Origin: Xanthomonas sp. Leaf131
Lineage (GTDB): Bacteria; Pseudomonadota; Gammaproteobacteria; Xanthomonadales; Xanthomonadaceae
DNA length: 64,000 nt
NCBI RefSeq assembly: GCF_001423495.1
Contig: NZ_LMOG01000020.1
Span: 124,001 to 188,000, forward strand
Reading direction: 5' to 3'
In this document: in pieces, positions 1 through 9,331 of the stretch
How positions within the stretch are numbered: the stretch's first letter is position 1
Layout of the letters: every line of letters starts with the position of its first letter
Program-made: the position numbers and the translations under genes
Notes under the pieces: model-generated
What the model was told of the DNA's origin: nothing
Databases searched by the model: none
What the model saw: the letters and a program-made list of their open reading frames with translations, nothing else

Positions 1-2
1 TC

Positions 3-1568
3 TGCTGCGCGCTGTCGTTGTCTGCTGTGGCCAGTGCTGCGGATCTTTCCGCCGACGCCGCAGTCGTGCGCGCACAATCGTTGTTGGGCAATAACGCTGC
101 AGCGTTGGCCAATCGTGCAACGGCCGATGCGTTTATCGCGCGCGATAGCATTGTCGATGCCGATGGCACCGAGCATGTGCGCTTCGATCGCACCTATCAG
201 GGCTTGCCGGTGATCGGCGGCGATGTGGTGGTGCATTCGCGGCGCGGGGTGATGCGTCAGCTGAGCCAGACCATGGACACCAACGTGCGGCCGGCCATCG
301 TGCCGGGCATCGATGCCGACACGGCAGTACGTGCGGCCGGTGCGAAGTTCGATGTGGCACCCGATGCCGCGCCGCGCGCAAGTCTGGCGTTGTATGCGCG
401 CCAGGGTGCGCCGCGACTGGTGTACGAAGTGATCTACAGCGGCATCAAGCCCGATCAGACCCCGACCGAGATGCATTACATCGTCGATGCGGTCAATCAA
501 CGCATTCTCGAATCCTGGGATACGGTGCATACCGTGTGCAGTGGCGGCACCAGCGCGGCCGGCACCGGGCGTTCGCTATATGCAGGCAACGTTGGAGTAT
601 CGACAACGCGTTGCAGCAGCGGTTACGAATTGACTGATCTGAGCCGCGGCAGCGGCGCCACTTACAACATGCGCAACGGCACCTCCGGCAACGGCACGCT
701 GGTCACCGACGCCGACAACGCCTGGGGCAGCGGCGCCAACAGCGATACGGTGACGGCAGCGGTAGATGCGCATTACGGCGTGGCCTTGACCTGGGACTAC
801 TACCGCACCACGCATGCGCGCAGCGGCATTGCCAACGATGGCGCCGGTGCACGCAGCCGTGTGCATTACGGTAGCCGCTACAACAACGCGTTCTGGCAGG
901 ACAGCTGCTTCTGCATGACCTTCGGCGATGGCGACGGCAGCACCTTCACGCCGCTGGTGTCGGTGGATGTGGCCGGCCACGAGATGACCCATGGCGTGAC
1001 CAGCCGCACCGCACGTCTGGTGTATTCGGGCGAGTCCGGCGGTTTGAACGAAGCCACGTCCGACATCATGGGCGCGATGGTGGAGTACTCCGCCAACAAC
1101 AGCGCGCAGCCGGGCAATTACCTGATCGGCGAAAAGATCGTCCCCGGCAACAGCAGCGGCACGCTGGCGTTGCGCTACATGTTCAAGCCGAGCCTGGATG
1201 GCGATTCGCCGGATTGCTATAGCAGCAGCCTGGGCTCGCTCAACGTGCACTACAGCTCGGGGGTGGCCAACCATTTCTACTATCTGCTGGCCGAAGGCGC
1301 GGTGGTGCCGAGCGGCTTCGGATCCGGCACCAGCTGGAACGTGACGCCGGCCGGGTTGGTGTGCAACGGCAATACCGCGTTGACGTCGATCGGCCGGGCC
1401 GCAGCCAGCCGTATCTGGTACCGCGCGTTGACGGTCTACATGACCTCTTCGACCAATTACGCCGCCGCACGCAGGGCCACATTGAGCGCGGCCACCGACC
1501 TATATGGCAGCACCTCCACGCAGTACCGCGCGGTGGCCGCAGCGTGGAGCGCGGTGTCGGTCAACTGA
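3..1568 (+). CDS. M4 (thermolysin-like) zinc metalloprotease, 5' end cut by window
   Basis: Secreted neutral metalloprotease that cleaves proteins outside the cell. The frame is open to the left edge. The first residues in frame (CCALSLSAVASAA) look like the end of a signal peptide, so the true start lies before base 1 and a TTG near base 18 is not the start. An FTP/PepSY-like propeptide occupies about residues 30-170. The catalytic domain follows, with the zinc motif HEMTH near base 980 and the third ligand in GGLNEATSD near 1040. The C-terminal helical part contains GVANHFYYLL. About 521 residues are visible, normal for a prepro-M4 enzyme. Xanthomonads usually export such proteases by type II secretion; that is inference here. 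Confidence 0.93.
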   Translation, partial: CCALSLSAVASAADLSADAAVVRAQSLLGNNAAALANRATADAFIARDSIVDADGTEHVRFDRTYQGLPVIGGDVVVHSRRGVMRQLSQTMDTNVRPAIVPGIDADTAVRAAGAKFDVAPDAAPRASLALYARQGAPRLVYEVIYSGIKPDQTPTEMHYIVDAVNQRILESWDTVHTVCSGGTSAAGTGRSLYAGNVGVSTTRCSSGYELTDLSRGSGATYNMRNGTSGNGTLVTDADNAWGSGANSDTVTAAVDAHYGVALTWDYYRTTHARSGIANDGAGARSRVHYGSRYNNAFWQDSCFCMTFGDGDGSTFTPLVSVDVAGHEMTHGVTSRTARLVYSGESGGLNEATSDIMGAMVEYSANNSAQPGNYLIGEKIVPGNSSGTLALRYMFKPSLDGDSPDCYSSSLGSLNVHYSSGVANHFYYLLAEGAVVPSGFGSGTSWNVTPAGLVCNGNTALTSIGRAAASRIWYRALTVYMTSSTNYAAARRATLSAATDLYGSTSTQYRAVAAAWSAVSVN

Positions 1569-1667
1569 TGCGTGCCGGCCCTTGCCACGCGACCGGCGCG
1601 TGGCAAGGTGCCCGGCTGCCACAGCGCCATCCGCGCGCGTATGCTTGGGTCATTCCTGGGAGGGAAC

Positions 1668-2153
1668 ATGACCGAACGCACCACGACCGCGCGACCGATC
1701 GACCGCTATTTCGCCAGCTATTCCGACGATCACCAAAACGCCACCAACCAGCAGATCCACGTGCTGGCGGTACCGGCGATCCTGTGGTCGGTGGTGGCCT
1801 TGCTGTGGTGCATCCCGGTGGGCGGCACCTGGTTCAGTAGCGGGGTATGGGCGGCGCTGTCGATGTTTGCGGTGTGGTCGTACTACAACCGGCTGTCGCG
1901 CCCGCTGGGGCTGGGCATGCTGGGGATCTTCTTCTTCTTCGGCTGTCTGTGCCGCTTGATCGAGAGCAAGCTTGGCCTGGGCGGCGTGTTCAATTTGGGC
2001 GTGGCGGTGTTTGTGCTGGCCTGGATCGCACAGTTCGTGGGCCACAAGATCGAAGGCCGCAAGCCGAGCTTTCTGACCGATCTGACCTACCTGCTGATCG
2101 GGCCGATCTGGGTGTTGGCCAAGGTGTATCGGCAGTTGGGTTGGCGCTACTAG
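1668..2153 (+). CDS. Mpo1-like / DUF962 membrane protein
   Basis: 161-residue integral membrane protein. The N-terminus has RYFASYSDDHQNATNQQIH, matching the conserved start of the DUF962/Mpo1 family (yeast YGL010w); the Asn-x-x-x-His region carries the family's putative metal-binding residues. About four hydrophobic segments follow. Yeast Mpo1 is a dioxygenase acting in phytosphingosine alpha-oxidation; whether bacterial members do this is not known to me. The ATG at 1668 is chosen because a strong GGGAGG ribosome site lies at 1659-1664. The open frame runs 32 codons further upstream without good support. Confidence 0.85.
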   Translation: MTERTTTARPIDRYFASYSDDHQNATNQQIHVLAVPAILWSVVALLWCIPVGGTWFSSGVWAALSMFAVWSYYNRLSRPLGLGMLGIFFFFGCLCRLIESKLGLGGVFNLGVAVFVLAWIAQFVGHKIEGRKPSFLTDLTYLLIGPIWVLAKVYRQLGWRY

Positions 2154-2168
2154 CTCGACGCACCAACC

Positions 2169-3104
2169 TCACTCGCGAATGCCGAGTTCTTCCGGCAATG
2201 GACGAAATGCGCGCGGCGCATACCCGAAATCGCGGCGCGCCGGTTCCAGATCGAACACCAGGTCATCGCGCATGCGCTGCAGCGCGGCCGCATTCATGCC
2301 ACGCAAACGCCCCAGGCGCTGCGCAGCGCTGAGCGCCAACCCAAACAGTGCGGGTGGCACCTGATACAAGCGCGCCGGCCTCGGCAGCGCAGCCAGTACG
2401 CGCTCCACCATCTGCATATACGCCAATACCTCGCCACCGCCCACGGCATAACTGCGCTGCTGCGTGGCCGGCTGGGCGACCACTGCCAGCGCGGCGCTGG
2501 CCAGATCGTCCACATGCACCGGCTGCCGTAACCCGGTGGCATTGGCCGGCAACACGAACGCACCGGTGCGTTGTGCCAAACCGGCAATCTGGGTGAGCGT
2601 ACGGTCGCGCCCGGCACCGTAGACCAGGGTCGGGCGCAACACCGTTGCCGTTGCGCCGCGCGCTTGCGCTGCAGAAAACAGCGCCTGTTCGGCATGTGCC
2701 AGGCGCTGGGCGACATCGCGCTCTGCCGCATCGATCGAGTGCTCCTTGACCTCCAGGCTGGTCGAACCGAACGCCACAATCCGCGGAGCACTCACCGGAT
2801 TTTCGGCATACCAGCGTGCGAAATGATCCAGTGGGCCGCAGCTGAAGATCACCTCGAACGCCTCGCCTGCCGCTGCCGGCACGGCCAGATCGCCTTGCCG
2901 CCAGATCAAACCGGAGCGTGCAGCACGCGGCTGCCGCGACCACGCCGTGACCTGCCAACCTCGGCTCAACAGCCGCGTCAGCAAGCGTTCGCCTATCTGC
3001 CCGCTGCCGCCGAAAACCAGGGCGCGTGGCGCAGACACAGCAGTGGAAGGAGCGGGATTGGCAGCGGTCACAGGGCAAACATGCAGTCGTGGTAAGCCCA
3101 GCAT
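2169..3104 (-). CDS. NAD-dependent epimerase/dehydratase (atypical SDR)
   Basis: Cytoplasmic Rossmann-fold protein of about 311 residues. The nucleotide-binding loop GGSGQIGE lies near the N-terminus. The middle has FGSTSLEV and RPTLVYGAGRD, typical of extended SDR proteins. There is no clear YxxxK triad, so it may be an atypical, NAD-binding or isomerase-like member. The substrate is unknown. The ATG at 3104 is a compromise: a GTG at 3158 is also in frame and neither has a good ribosome site. It is transcribed away from the Mrp operon, with a perfect inverted repeat between them. Confidence 0.75.
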   Translation of the reverse strand: MLGLPRLHVCPVTAANPAPSTAVSAPRALVFGGSGQIGERLLTRLLSRGWQVTAWSRQPRAARSGLIWRQGDLAVPAAAGEAFEVIFSCGPLDHFARWYAENPVSAPRIVAFGSTSLEVKEHSIDAAERDVAQRLAHAEQALFSAAQARGATATVLRPTLVYGAGRDRTLTQIAGLAQRTGAFVLPANATGLRQPVHVDDLASAALAVVAQPATQQRSYAVGGGEVLAYMQMVERVLAALPRPARLYQVPPALFGLALSAAQRLGRLRGMNAAALQRMRDDLVFDLEPARRDFGYAPRAFRPLPEELGIRE

Positions 3105-3167
3105 AACGAGTGCAACGCAGCGGCGCGACGCCGCTCCAAACGCGATTTCACCCTGCACGTCGCGACG

Positions 3168-3193
3168 ACGTTGACGCGGACGTCAGTCAACGT
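3168..3193. promoter_or_regulatory. Perfect 8-8 inverted repeat in the epimerase/mrp divergent gap
   Basis: ACGTTGAC (3168-3175) is the exact reverse complement of GTCAACGT (3186-3193), spacer 10. It sits 45 bases before the mrp start and just outside the epimerase gene, where a regulator could act on either side. No regulator gene is adjacent, so its role as an operator is inference. Confidence 0.35.
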
Positions 3194-3237
3194 TTTGTTA
3201 AGCTCTCTGGCCTGCTCGCGAATCTTGTGTTCCCTGC

Positions 3238-6066
3238 ATGCCTTTTTCGTTGGAAATCCTGCTTGCGCTGCCATTCTTGATGGCGGCCGCTACCGCGCTG
3301 TTCTGGCGCACACCCCGTTCGATCACTGCGTGGTTGGCTGCGGCCGCGCCGTTGGGCGGGCTGCTGATCCTGGCGATGCTGACACCGGCGGTGCTGCGCG
3401 GTGAGGTGATCCGCAGCGAGCATGCGTGGTTGCCGCAGATCGGTTTGCTGTTCTCGCTCCGGCTCGATGGCCTGGCGTGGATGTTTGCACTGCTGGTGCT
3501 GGGCATCGGTGCGCTGGTGGTGATGTATGCGCATTACTACCTGAGCGCACGCGACAGTGCATCGCGCTTTTTCGCCTACCTCATGCTGTTCATGGGCGCG
3601 ATGCTCGGCATGGTGCTGTCGGGCAATCTGCTGCTGCTGATGGTGTTCTGGGAACTCACCAGCATCAGTTCGTTCCTGTTGATCGGCTTCTGGTCGCACC
3701 GCAAGGATGCACGCGAAGGCGCGCGCATGGCCTTTGTGCTGACCGCCGGTGGCGGCCTGGCGCTGCTGGGCGGCATCTTGATGATCGGCCGCATTGTCGG
3801 CAGTTTTCAGTTGGATGCGGTGCTGGCAGCCGGCGACCTCATTCGCGCCAGCCCGCTGTATCCGTATGCGTTAGGGCTGGTGCTGCTGGGCATTTTCACC
3901 AAGAGCGCGCAGTTTCCATTCCACTTCTGGCTGCCGCATGCGATGGCGGCGCCTACGCCGGTGTCGGCGTATCTGCACTCGGCCACGATGGTGAAGGCCG
4001 GCGTGTTCCTGCTGGCGCGTTTGCATCCCGCGTTGGCCGGCACCGATCTGTTTTTCTACACCGTCACCAGCATCGGTGCGATCACGCTGTTGCTCGGCGC
4101 GTGGCATGCGATCTTTCAGCACGACCTCAAGGGCGTGCTGGCGTACTCGACCATCTCGCACCTGGGCCTGATCACGATGCTGTTCGGTCTGTCCACGCCG
4201 ATGGCGGTGGTGGCCGGCGTGTTCCATATCCTCAACCATGCGGTGTTCAAGGCTTCGCTGTTCATGGCGGCCGGCATCATCGACCACGAGACCGGCACGC
4301 GCGACATGCGCAAGCTGGGCAATCTGCGCCGCCTGATGCCATTCACCAGCGCGCTGGCGATCATCGCCTCGTTGGCGATGGCCGGCATTCCGCTGCTCAA
4401 CGGCTTCCTGTCGAAGGAAATGTTCTTCGCCGTCGCACTGGAAACCGAAGCGCCGCAGACGATGCGTGTACTGGCCAGCATCGCTGCGCTGCTGGCCGGG
4501 CTGCTCGGCGTGGCCTACAGCCTGCGCTTCGTGCACGACACCTTTTTCGGTAACGGCCCACGCGATCTGGACACCACCCCGCACGAGCCGCCGCGCTGGA
4601 TGAAGATTCCGGTGGAAGTGCTGGTGCTGATCTGCGTGACGGTGGGCATCGTACCGGCATGGACCATCGCGCCGGTATTGCGCGCCGGTGCCAGCGCGAT
4701 ACTGGGCGACAGGTTGCCCGAGTACAGCCTGGCGCTGTGGCATGGCTGGAACTGGCCATTGGCGATGAGCATCGCCGGCATGGTGGGCGGCACGCTGTTG
4801 TACATGGCGCTGCGCCGCACGCTGGACCTGTACGCGATCCAGAACCGCTCGCCGGGCAAAGCGCTGTTCAACTGGAATCTGCGCGCGCTGTTTGCCGCCA
4901 CCGCGCGCATGACCGATGCGGTCACCAACGGCAATCTGCAACGCATGCTGATGTTGCTGGTATTGAGTGCAGTGGTGGTGGCGCTGGTGCCGTTCCTGCA
5001 GGGCGGCACGCTGCCGGCCTGGCCTGCACCCACGCCGATGCCGCTGCTGGGTTGGACGGTGTGGCTGTTGATGATGGCGTGTGCGCTGGGCAGCCTGTTC
5101 TTGTACAAACAGCGTCTGTTGGCGGTGCTGGTGTTGGGCGGCACCGGCCTGGCGGTCAGCCTGACCTTCGTGTTTCTGTCGGCACCGGACCTTGCCTTGA
5201 CGCAGTTGTTGGTGGAGATGGTGACGCTGGTGCTGATGCTGCTGGCGATGAATTACCTGCCCGAGCGCTCGTTGCCCGAGCCTGCGCGCTTGCGCAAGAT
5301 CCGCGATGCCGCGATTGCCATCGTGGGCGGCGCCGGTCTTGCGGCGCTGGCCTACACCTTGATGACACAGCCCAGCCACACCGTGGCCGGCGAGATGCTG
5401 CAGCGTGCGCTGCCGGAAGCGTATGGGCACAACGTGGTCAACGTGATCCTGGTGGATTTCCGCGGCTTCGATACCTTCGGCGAGATCACCGTGTTCGCCA
5501 TTGCCGGGCTGGTGGTGCATGCCCTGCTGCGGCGCTCGCGCATGGCGCCGGAGCGCAGCATGCCAGGGCCGCCGATCAAGTTGCCGGTGCCGGCCGATCT
5601 GGCGCAGATCATGTTCCCGCTGACGCTGACGGTGTCGCTGTTCCTGTTCCTGCGCGGCCACAATGCGCCCGGTGGCGGCTTCATCGCCGGCCTGGTGCTG
5701 GCGGTGCCGTTGCTGATGCAGTACGTGATTCAGGGCACCGCGTCGGTGGAATCGCGCTTCGGTTTCGATTACATCCGGCTGATCGGCATCGGGCTGTTGT
5801 TCGCGCTGGTCAGCGGTGCGGGTTCGCTGTTGTTCGGCATGCCGTTTTTGAGCAGCGGGCATGTGGAACTTCCATTGCCGCTATTGGGTGAGCTGGAACT
5901 GGCCAGCGCGCTGGGCTTCGATATCGGCGTGTATCTGGTGGTGTTCGGTGCGGCGATGTTGATGCTGTCGATGATGGGCACGATCAAACCTTCGCGCACG
6001 CGCAGTTCGCAGCGTGGCGAGATCGACCCCACCCAACGTTCGACACGCACCGCGGAGCAGCATTGA
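3238..6066 (+). CDS. mrpA: Mrp Na+/H+ antiporter, fused subunits A and B
   Basis: Large inner-membrane subunit of the multisubunit Na+(K+)/H+ antiporter (Mrp/Mnh/Pha). It is 942 residues long. Roughly residues 1-600 form the NuoL-like proton channel, with the proton_antipo core containing FWELTSISSFLLIGFWSH and KSAQFPFHFWLPHAM. A DUF4040/MbhE-like segment follows. The last ~150 residues are an MnhB domain (PLTLTVSLFLFLRGHNAPGGGF). The A-B fusion defines the six-gene Pha-type operon. The stop overlaps the next start by one base (TGATG). The antiporter exports Na+ and supports pH and salt tolerance. Confidence 0.95.
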   Translation: MPFSLEILLALPFLMAAATALFWRTPRSITAWLAAAAPLGGLLILAMLTPAVLRGEVIRSEHAWLPQIGLLFSLRLDGLAWMFALLVLGIGALVVMYAHYYLSARDSASRFFAYLMLFMGAMLGMVLSGNLLLLMVFWELTSISSFLLIGFWSHRKDAREGARMAFVLTAGGGLALLGGILMIGRIVGSFQLDAVLAAGDLIRASPLYPYALGLVLLGIFTKSAQFPFHFWLPHAMAAPTPVSAYLHSATMVKAGVFLLARLHPALAGTDLFFYTVTSIGAITLLLGAWHAIFQHDLKGVLAYSTISHLGLITMLFGLSTPMAVVAGVFHILNHAVFKASLFMAAGIIDHETGTRDMRKLGNLRRLMPFTSALAIIASLAMAGIPLLNGFLSKEMFFAVALETEAPQTMRVLASIAALLAGLLGVAYSLRFVHDTFFGNGPRDLDTTPHEPPRWMKIPVEVLVLICVTVGIVPAWTIAPVLRAGASAILGDRLPEYSLALWHGWNWPLAMSIAGMVGGTLLYMALRRTLDLYAIQNRSPGKALFNWNLRALFAATARMTDAVTNGNLQRMLMLLVLSAVVVALVPFLQGGTLPAWPAPTPMPLLGWTVWLLMMACALGSLFLYKQRLLAVLVLGGTGLAVSLTFVFLSAPDLALTQLLVEMVTLVLMLLAMNYLPERSLPEPARLRKIRDAAIAIVGGAGLAALAYTLMTQPSHTVAGEMLQRALPEAYGHNVVNVILVDFRGFDTFGEITVFAIAGLVVHALLRRSRMAPERSMPGPPIKLPVPADLAQIMFPLTLTVSLFLFLRGHNAPGGGFIAGLVLAVPLLMQYVIQGTASVESRFGFDYIRLIGIGLLFALVSGAGSLLFGMPFLSSGHVELPLPLLGELELASALGFDIGVYLVVFGAAMLMLSMMGTIKPSRTRSSQRGEIDPTQRSTRTAEQH

Positions 6067-6440
6067 TGGAACTGGCACTGGCAAGCGCGATCGGCGTCCT
6101 CACCGCCTTGGCGATCTATCTGTTGCTGCGTGCGCGCAGCTTCGACGTGATCCTGGGCATGACCTTCCTGTCGTATGCGACCAACCTGCTGATCTTCGCC
6201 GGTGGGCGCGTGCGCAGCGGCCAGGCGCCGGTGTTGCGCGACGACGTGCCCGCCGATCTGATGCATTACACCGATCCATTGCCGCAGGCGCTGGTGTTGA
6301 CCGCGATCGTGATCGCCTTTGCGATGACTGCGGTGAGCCTGGTCCTGGCGATCCGCAGCCGCAGCGATAACAGCAGCGATCATGTGGATGCGCACGAAGA
6401 CGCCACCACCGGCGTGGACACGCGCGAGGCGCGGCGATGA
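6066..6440 (+). CDS. mrpC: Mrp antiporter subunit C (NuoK-like)
   Basis: Small membrane subunit of 124 residues with three hydrophobic helices, homologous to NuoK of complex I. The core GMTFLSYATNLLIFAGG and the end segment QALVLTAIVIAFAMTAV are characteristic of MnhC/MrpC. The start ATG at 6066 shares a base with the stop of mrpA, and its own stop overlaps mrpD by four bases (ATGA). The C-terminal ~25 residues are a charged cytoplasmic tail. Confidence 0.93.
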   Translation: MELALASAIGVLTALAIYLLLRARSFDVILGMTFLSYATNLLIFAGGRVRSGQAPVLRDDVPADLMHYTDPLPQALVLTAIVIAFAMTAVSLVLAIRSRSDNSSDHVDAHEDATTGVDTREARR

Positions 6441-7981
6441 ATCATCTGCTGATCCTGCCGATCCTGATTCCGATGCTGGGCGCATCGGCATCGTTGTTTG
6501 TCGAACATCGTCGTTATGGGCCGCGTGTGCAGCGCACTGTGGCGTGGGTCAGCATGGTGTTGCTGGCTGCGGCCGTGATCGCATTGTTTGCGCGCGCCGC
6601 CGAAGGCGAGGTACTGGTGTATCTGCTGGGCGACTGGCCGGCGCGCATCGGCATCGTGCTGATGGGCGACCGCCTGTCGGCGTGGATGCTGCTGACGACC
6701 TTGATGCTGGGGGCGGCGTGCCTGCTGCATGCGTGTGCCGGCTGGGACCGGCGTGCGCCGCATTTCCATGCGTTGTTTCAGTTTCAGTTGATGGGCTTGA
6801 ACGGTGCGTTCCTGACCGGCGATATCTTCAATCTGTTCGTGTTCTTCGAAGTGATGCTGATCGCTTCCTACGGCCTGCTGCTGAGCGGCGGGCGCGGCTT
6901 GCAGATGCGCGTGGGCCTGCATTACGTGGTGTTCAACGTCTGCGCATCGACCTTGTTCCTGGTCGCGCTGGGTTTGTTGTTCGGTGTGTTCGGCACGCTC
7001 AACATGGCCGAGCTGTCGCAACGTATCGCCGAGCTGCCGGCGCAGGATGTGCCGCTGGCCAAGGCCGCATTGGGATTGTTGCTGCTGGTGTTCTGCAGCA
7101 AGGCCGCGTTGCTGCCGTTGTACCTGTGGTTGCCGGAAACCTATTCGCGTGCGCCGGCTCCGGTGGCGGCGTTGTTTGCGATCATGACCAAGGTCGGGCT
7201 GTACGCCACGCTGCGAGTGTCGGCGCTGTGGTTCGGCGCCGGTGCCGGCGCACTGCAGGGCTTCGGTCGCCACGCGCTGCTGTGGCTGGGCATCGCCACG
7301 CTGATCATGGCCGCCATCGGGGTGATGGCGGCATCGCGGCTGCGGGTGATGGTGTCGTATCTGGTGGTGTTTTCGGCCGCGACCTTGTTCATCGCCTTCT
7401 CGCTGGATGACGCCGGCGCCTTGGGCGCGGGGCTGTATTACCTGCCGCATAGCAGTTTCGTGGCGGCTGCGTTGTTCATGGTGTCGGATCTGATTCGCCG
7501 GCGGCGCGGCAGTGCCAGCGACCGCAAGGAAGTGGTGGCGCCACTGCCACGGCGCGGGATGCCCGGCACGATGTTCATGATCGCCGCAGTGGCGGTGGCC
7601 GGTCTGCCGCCGTTGTCCGGTTTCCTGGCCAAGGCGGCGTTGCTGCAGCACGTGCCCGATGGTCTGGTCGCACCAGTGTGGGCCGCGATCCTCGGCAGCA
7701 GCCTGTTGGTGGTGATCGGCCTGACGCGTGCCGGCGTGCGCCTGTTCTGGCGTGTGCCCGAAGCGGTGGAAGACGCGCCGGAGCTGCAACCGCAGCGGCG
7801 TGGCCGCATGCGCCCGGTGGAAACCGCCGCCACCGTGTTGTTGCTCAGCGGCCTGGTGGCGATGACGGTGGGCGCCGGCCCGTTGATGCGGTACACCGAT
7901 GCGGCCGGCGCGCAGCTGCGCGACCCCGGTGCGTATGTGGAACAGGTACGTGCCACCACCCCGCAACGGAGGCAGCCATGA
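6437..7981 (+). CDS. mrpD: Mrp antiporter subunit D (NuoN/NuoM-like)
   Basis: 514-residue polytopic membrane protein with about 14 helices. It is the second proton-channel subunit of the Mrp complex. The proton_antipo signature includes FFEVMLIASYGLLLSGG and CSKAALLPLYLWLPETYSRAPAP, where the Lys and Glu residues are expected to line the proton path. Start and stop both overlap neighbours by ATGA, so its translation is probably coupled to mrpC and mrpE. Confidence 0.94.
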   Translation: MNHLLILPILIPMLGASASLFVEHRRYGPRVQRTVAWVSMVLLAAAVIALFARAAEGEVLVYLLGDWPARIGIVLMGDRLSAWMLLTTLMLGAACLLHACAGWDRRAPHFHALFQFQLMGLNGAFLTGDIFNLFVFFEVMLIASYGLLLSGGRGLQMRVGLHYVVFNVCASTLFLVALGLLFGVFGTLNMAELSQRIAELPAQDVPLAKAALGLLLLVFCSKAALLPLYLWLPETYSRAPAPVAALFAIMTKVGLYATLRVSALWFGAGAGALQGFGRHALLWLGIATLIMAAIGVMAASRLRVMVSYLVVFSAATLFIAFSLDDAGALGAGLYYLPHSSFVAAALFMVSDLIRRRRGSASDRKEVVAPLPRRGMPGTMFMIAAVAVAGLPPLSGFLAKAALLQHVPDGLVAPVWAAILGSSLLVVIGLTRAGVRLFWRVPEAVEDAPELQPQRRGRMRPVETAATVLLLSGLVAMTVGAGPLMRYTDAAGAQLRDPGAYVEQVRATTPQRRQP

Positions 7982-8484
7982 GCACGCGTGTACCCGCACG
8001 AAGCCGGCTGCTGCCCTCGCCGTCGTTGAGCGTAACGGTCTTCATTTTCTGGCTGCTGCTCAGCGACAGCTTCGGGCCGCAGCAGTGGGTGCTCGGCGCG
8101 TTGCTGGGCTGGGTAGTGCCGATCTTCGCGGCGCGACTGGACCGCGAGTTCGCACAAATCGGCTCGTTACGTTCGGTGCCGCGCATGCTGCTGGTGGCCG
8201 CAGGCGACATCGTGCGCTCCAACATCAAGGTGGCCGGCCAGGTGCTCGGCCCGGAGTCGCGCATCCATCCGGGTTTCATCTGGGTGCCGCTGGATATTGC
8301 CAATATTCACGGCATCGCCGCCCTGACCAGCATGATCACGCTCACCCCCGGCACCGTGTCGGCGGCGCTCTCGGACGACCGCAAGTATCTGCTGGTGCAC
8401 GTGCTGCACCTGGACGACCCTGACGGTTTGATCGCCGAGATCAAGACCCGCTACGAAAAGCCCCTGATGGAGATCTTTCCATGA
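7978..8484 (+). CDS. mrpE: Mrp antiporter subunit E
   Basis: 168-residue MnhE-family subunit. Two N-terminal membrane segments (SVTVFIFWLLLSDSF, WVLGALLGWVVPIFA) precede a cytoplasmic domain with the conserved SMITLTPGTVSAALSDDRKYLLVHVL. The ATG at 7978 overlaps the mrpD stop by four bases; a longer in-frame extension upstream lies inside mrpD and is rejected. Its stop overlaps mrpF by ATGA. MrpE is needed for assembly or full activity in studied systems. Confidence 0.93.
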   Translation: MSTRVPARSRLLPSPSLSVTVFIFWLLLSDSFGPQQWVLGALLGWVVPIFAARLDREFAQIGSLRSVPRMLLVAAGDIVRSNIKVAGQVLGPESRIHPGFIWVPLDIANIHGIAALTSMITLTPGTVSAALSDDRKYLLVHVLHLDDPDGLIAEIKTRYEKPLMEIFP

Positions 8485-8765
8485 CCGGCCACATGTTCAT
8501 CGAATCGACCATCGTCATCTGCATGCACGCGGTGGGCCTGGCCATGCTGATGGCGCTGTGGCGATTGCTGCGCGGGCCCTCCGTGCCCGATCGCATTCTT
8601 GCGCTGGACACGCTGTCGGTCACCGCCATCGCCGAGCTGATGTTGCTGGGCATGTACCTGGATTCGCCGATCTATTTCGAGGCCGCATTGGTGATTGCGA
8701 TGCTGGGCTTCGGCAGCACCGTGGTGCTCAGTAAATACGTCTTGCGCCGGGACATCGTCGAATGA
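8481..8765 (+). CDS. mrpF: Mrp antiporter subunit F
   Basis: 94-residue MrpF/PhaF membrane subunit with three helices. The conserved part is RGPSVPDRILALDTLSVTAIAELMLLG, with the PDR-ALD motif typical of the family. It overlaps mrpE and mrpG by ATGA at both ends. Confidence 0.93.
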   Translation: MTGHMFIESTIVICMHAVGLAMLMALWRLLRGPSVPDRILALDTLSVTAIAELMLLGMYLDSPIYFEAALVIAMLGFGSTVVLSKYVLRRDIVE

Positions 8766-9187
8766 TCGCCTTGACCGAATACCTGCTGAGCGCGTTGTTG
8801 CTGGTCGGCACGTTCTTTATCCTGATCGGCGCGTTCGGGCTGGTAAAGCTGTCGGACTTTTTCAAGCGCCTGCATGCGCCGACCAAGGCCAGCACCTTGG
8901 GCGTGGGCTGCGTGCTGCTGGCATCGGTGGGCTATCACCTGTTTTTAGGCGTGGATCCACAACCGCGCGAATTGCTGATCACCGTCTTCCTGTTCATCAC
9001 CGCGCCGATCAGCGCGCACATGATGGCCAAGGCGGCGCTGTCGCTGATGATGGAAAACCGCCCGGAAGTGCCGAACAAGGGCGAGATGGAAAAAGAGGGG
9101 TTGCCGACGCCCGCAGTGCAAGGCGATGTCGGCGAGAACGAAGAAACCGCCGAGCAGCATGCAGGGCCGGAATCCGACCAGCGCTGA
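8762..9187 (+). CDS. mrpG: Mrp antiporter subunit G
   Basis: 141-residue last subunit of the antiporter. Three membrane segments contain the family motif GLVKLSDFFKRLHAPTKASTLG. A charged C-terminal tail of ~40 residues (Glu-rich, from KGEMEKEG onward) is longer than in the shortest family members. It ends the operon; a strong hairpin lies about 110 bases downstream. Confidence 0.93.
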   Translation: MIALTEYLLSALLLVGTFFILIGAFGLVKLSDFFKRLHAPTKASTLGVGCVLLASVGYHLFLGVDPQPRELLITVFLFITAPISAHMMAKAALSLMMENRPEVPNKGEMEKEGLPTPAVQGDVGENEETAEQHAGPESDQR

Positions 9188-9294
9188 TGCGTTGGATGGC
9201 GGGTGCGACTGCTCGCCGGGAGCGCCTCGCAGGTGATGCCGCACCGGCAGTATCGTTCTCCGGATTTAAGCGCACTGCGATGAGATGCGGCTTG

Positions 9295-9327
9295 CAGCAC
9301 TGTCGATGTACTGCCTCGACAGTGCTG
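9295..9327. terminator. 12-bp perfect hairpin between convergent genes
   Basis: CAGCACTGTCGA (9295-9306) pairs perfectly with TCGACAGTGCTG (9316-9327), loop 9. It lies between the end of the mrp operon and the convergent lipoprotein gene, whose stop begins five bases later. No T-run follows, so it may be a structural barrier or a bidirectional terminator rather than a classical intrinsic one. Confidence 0.5.
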
Positions 9328-9331
9328 TGAC

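Noticed and set aside
3871-5862. 663-codon minus-strand open frame
   Set aside because: Antisense to mrpA; His/Gln/Arg-rich low-complexity product caused by GC-rich codon use.
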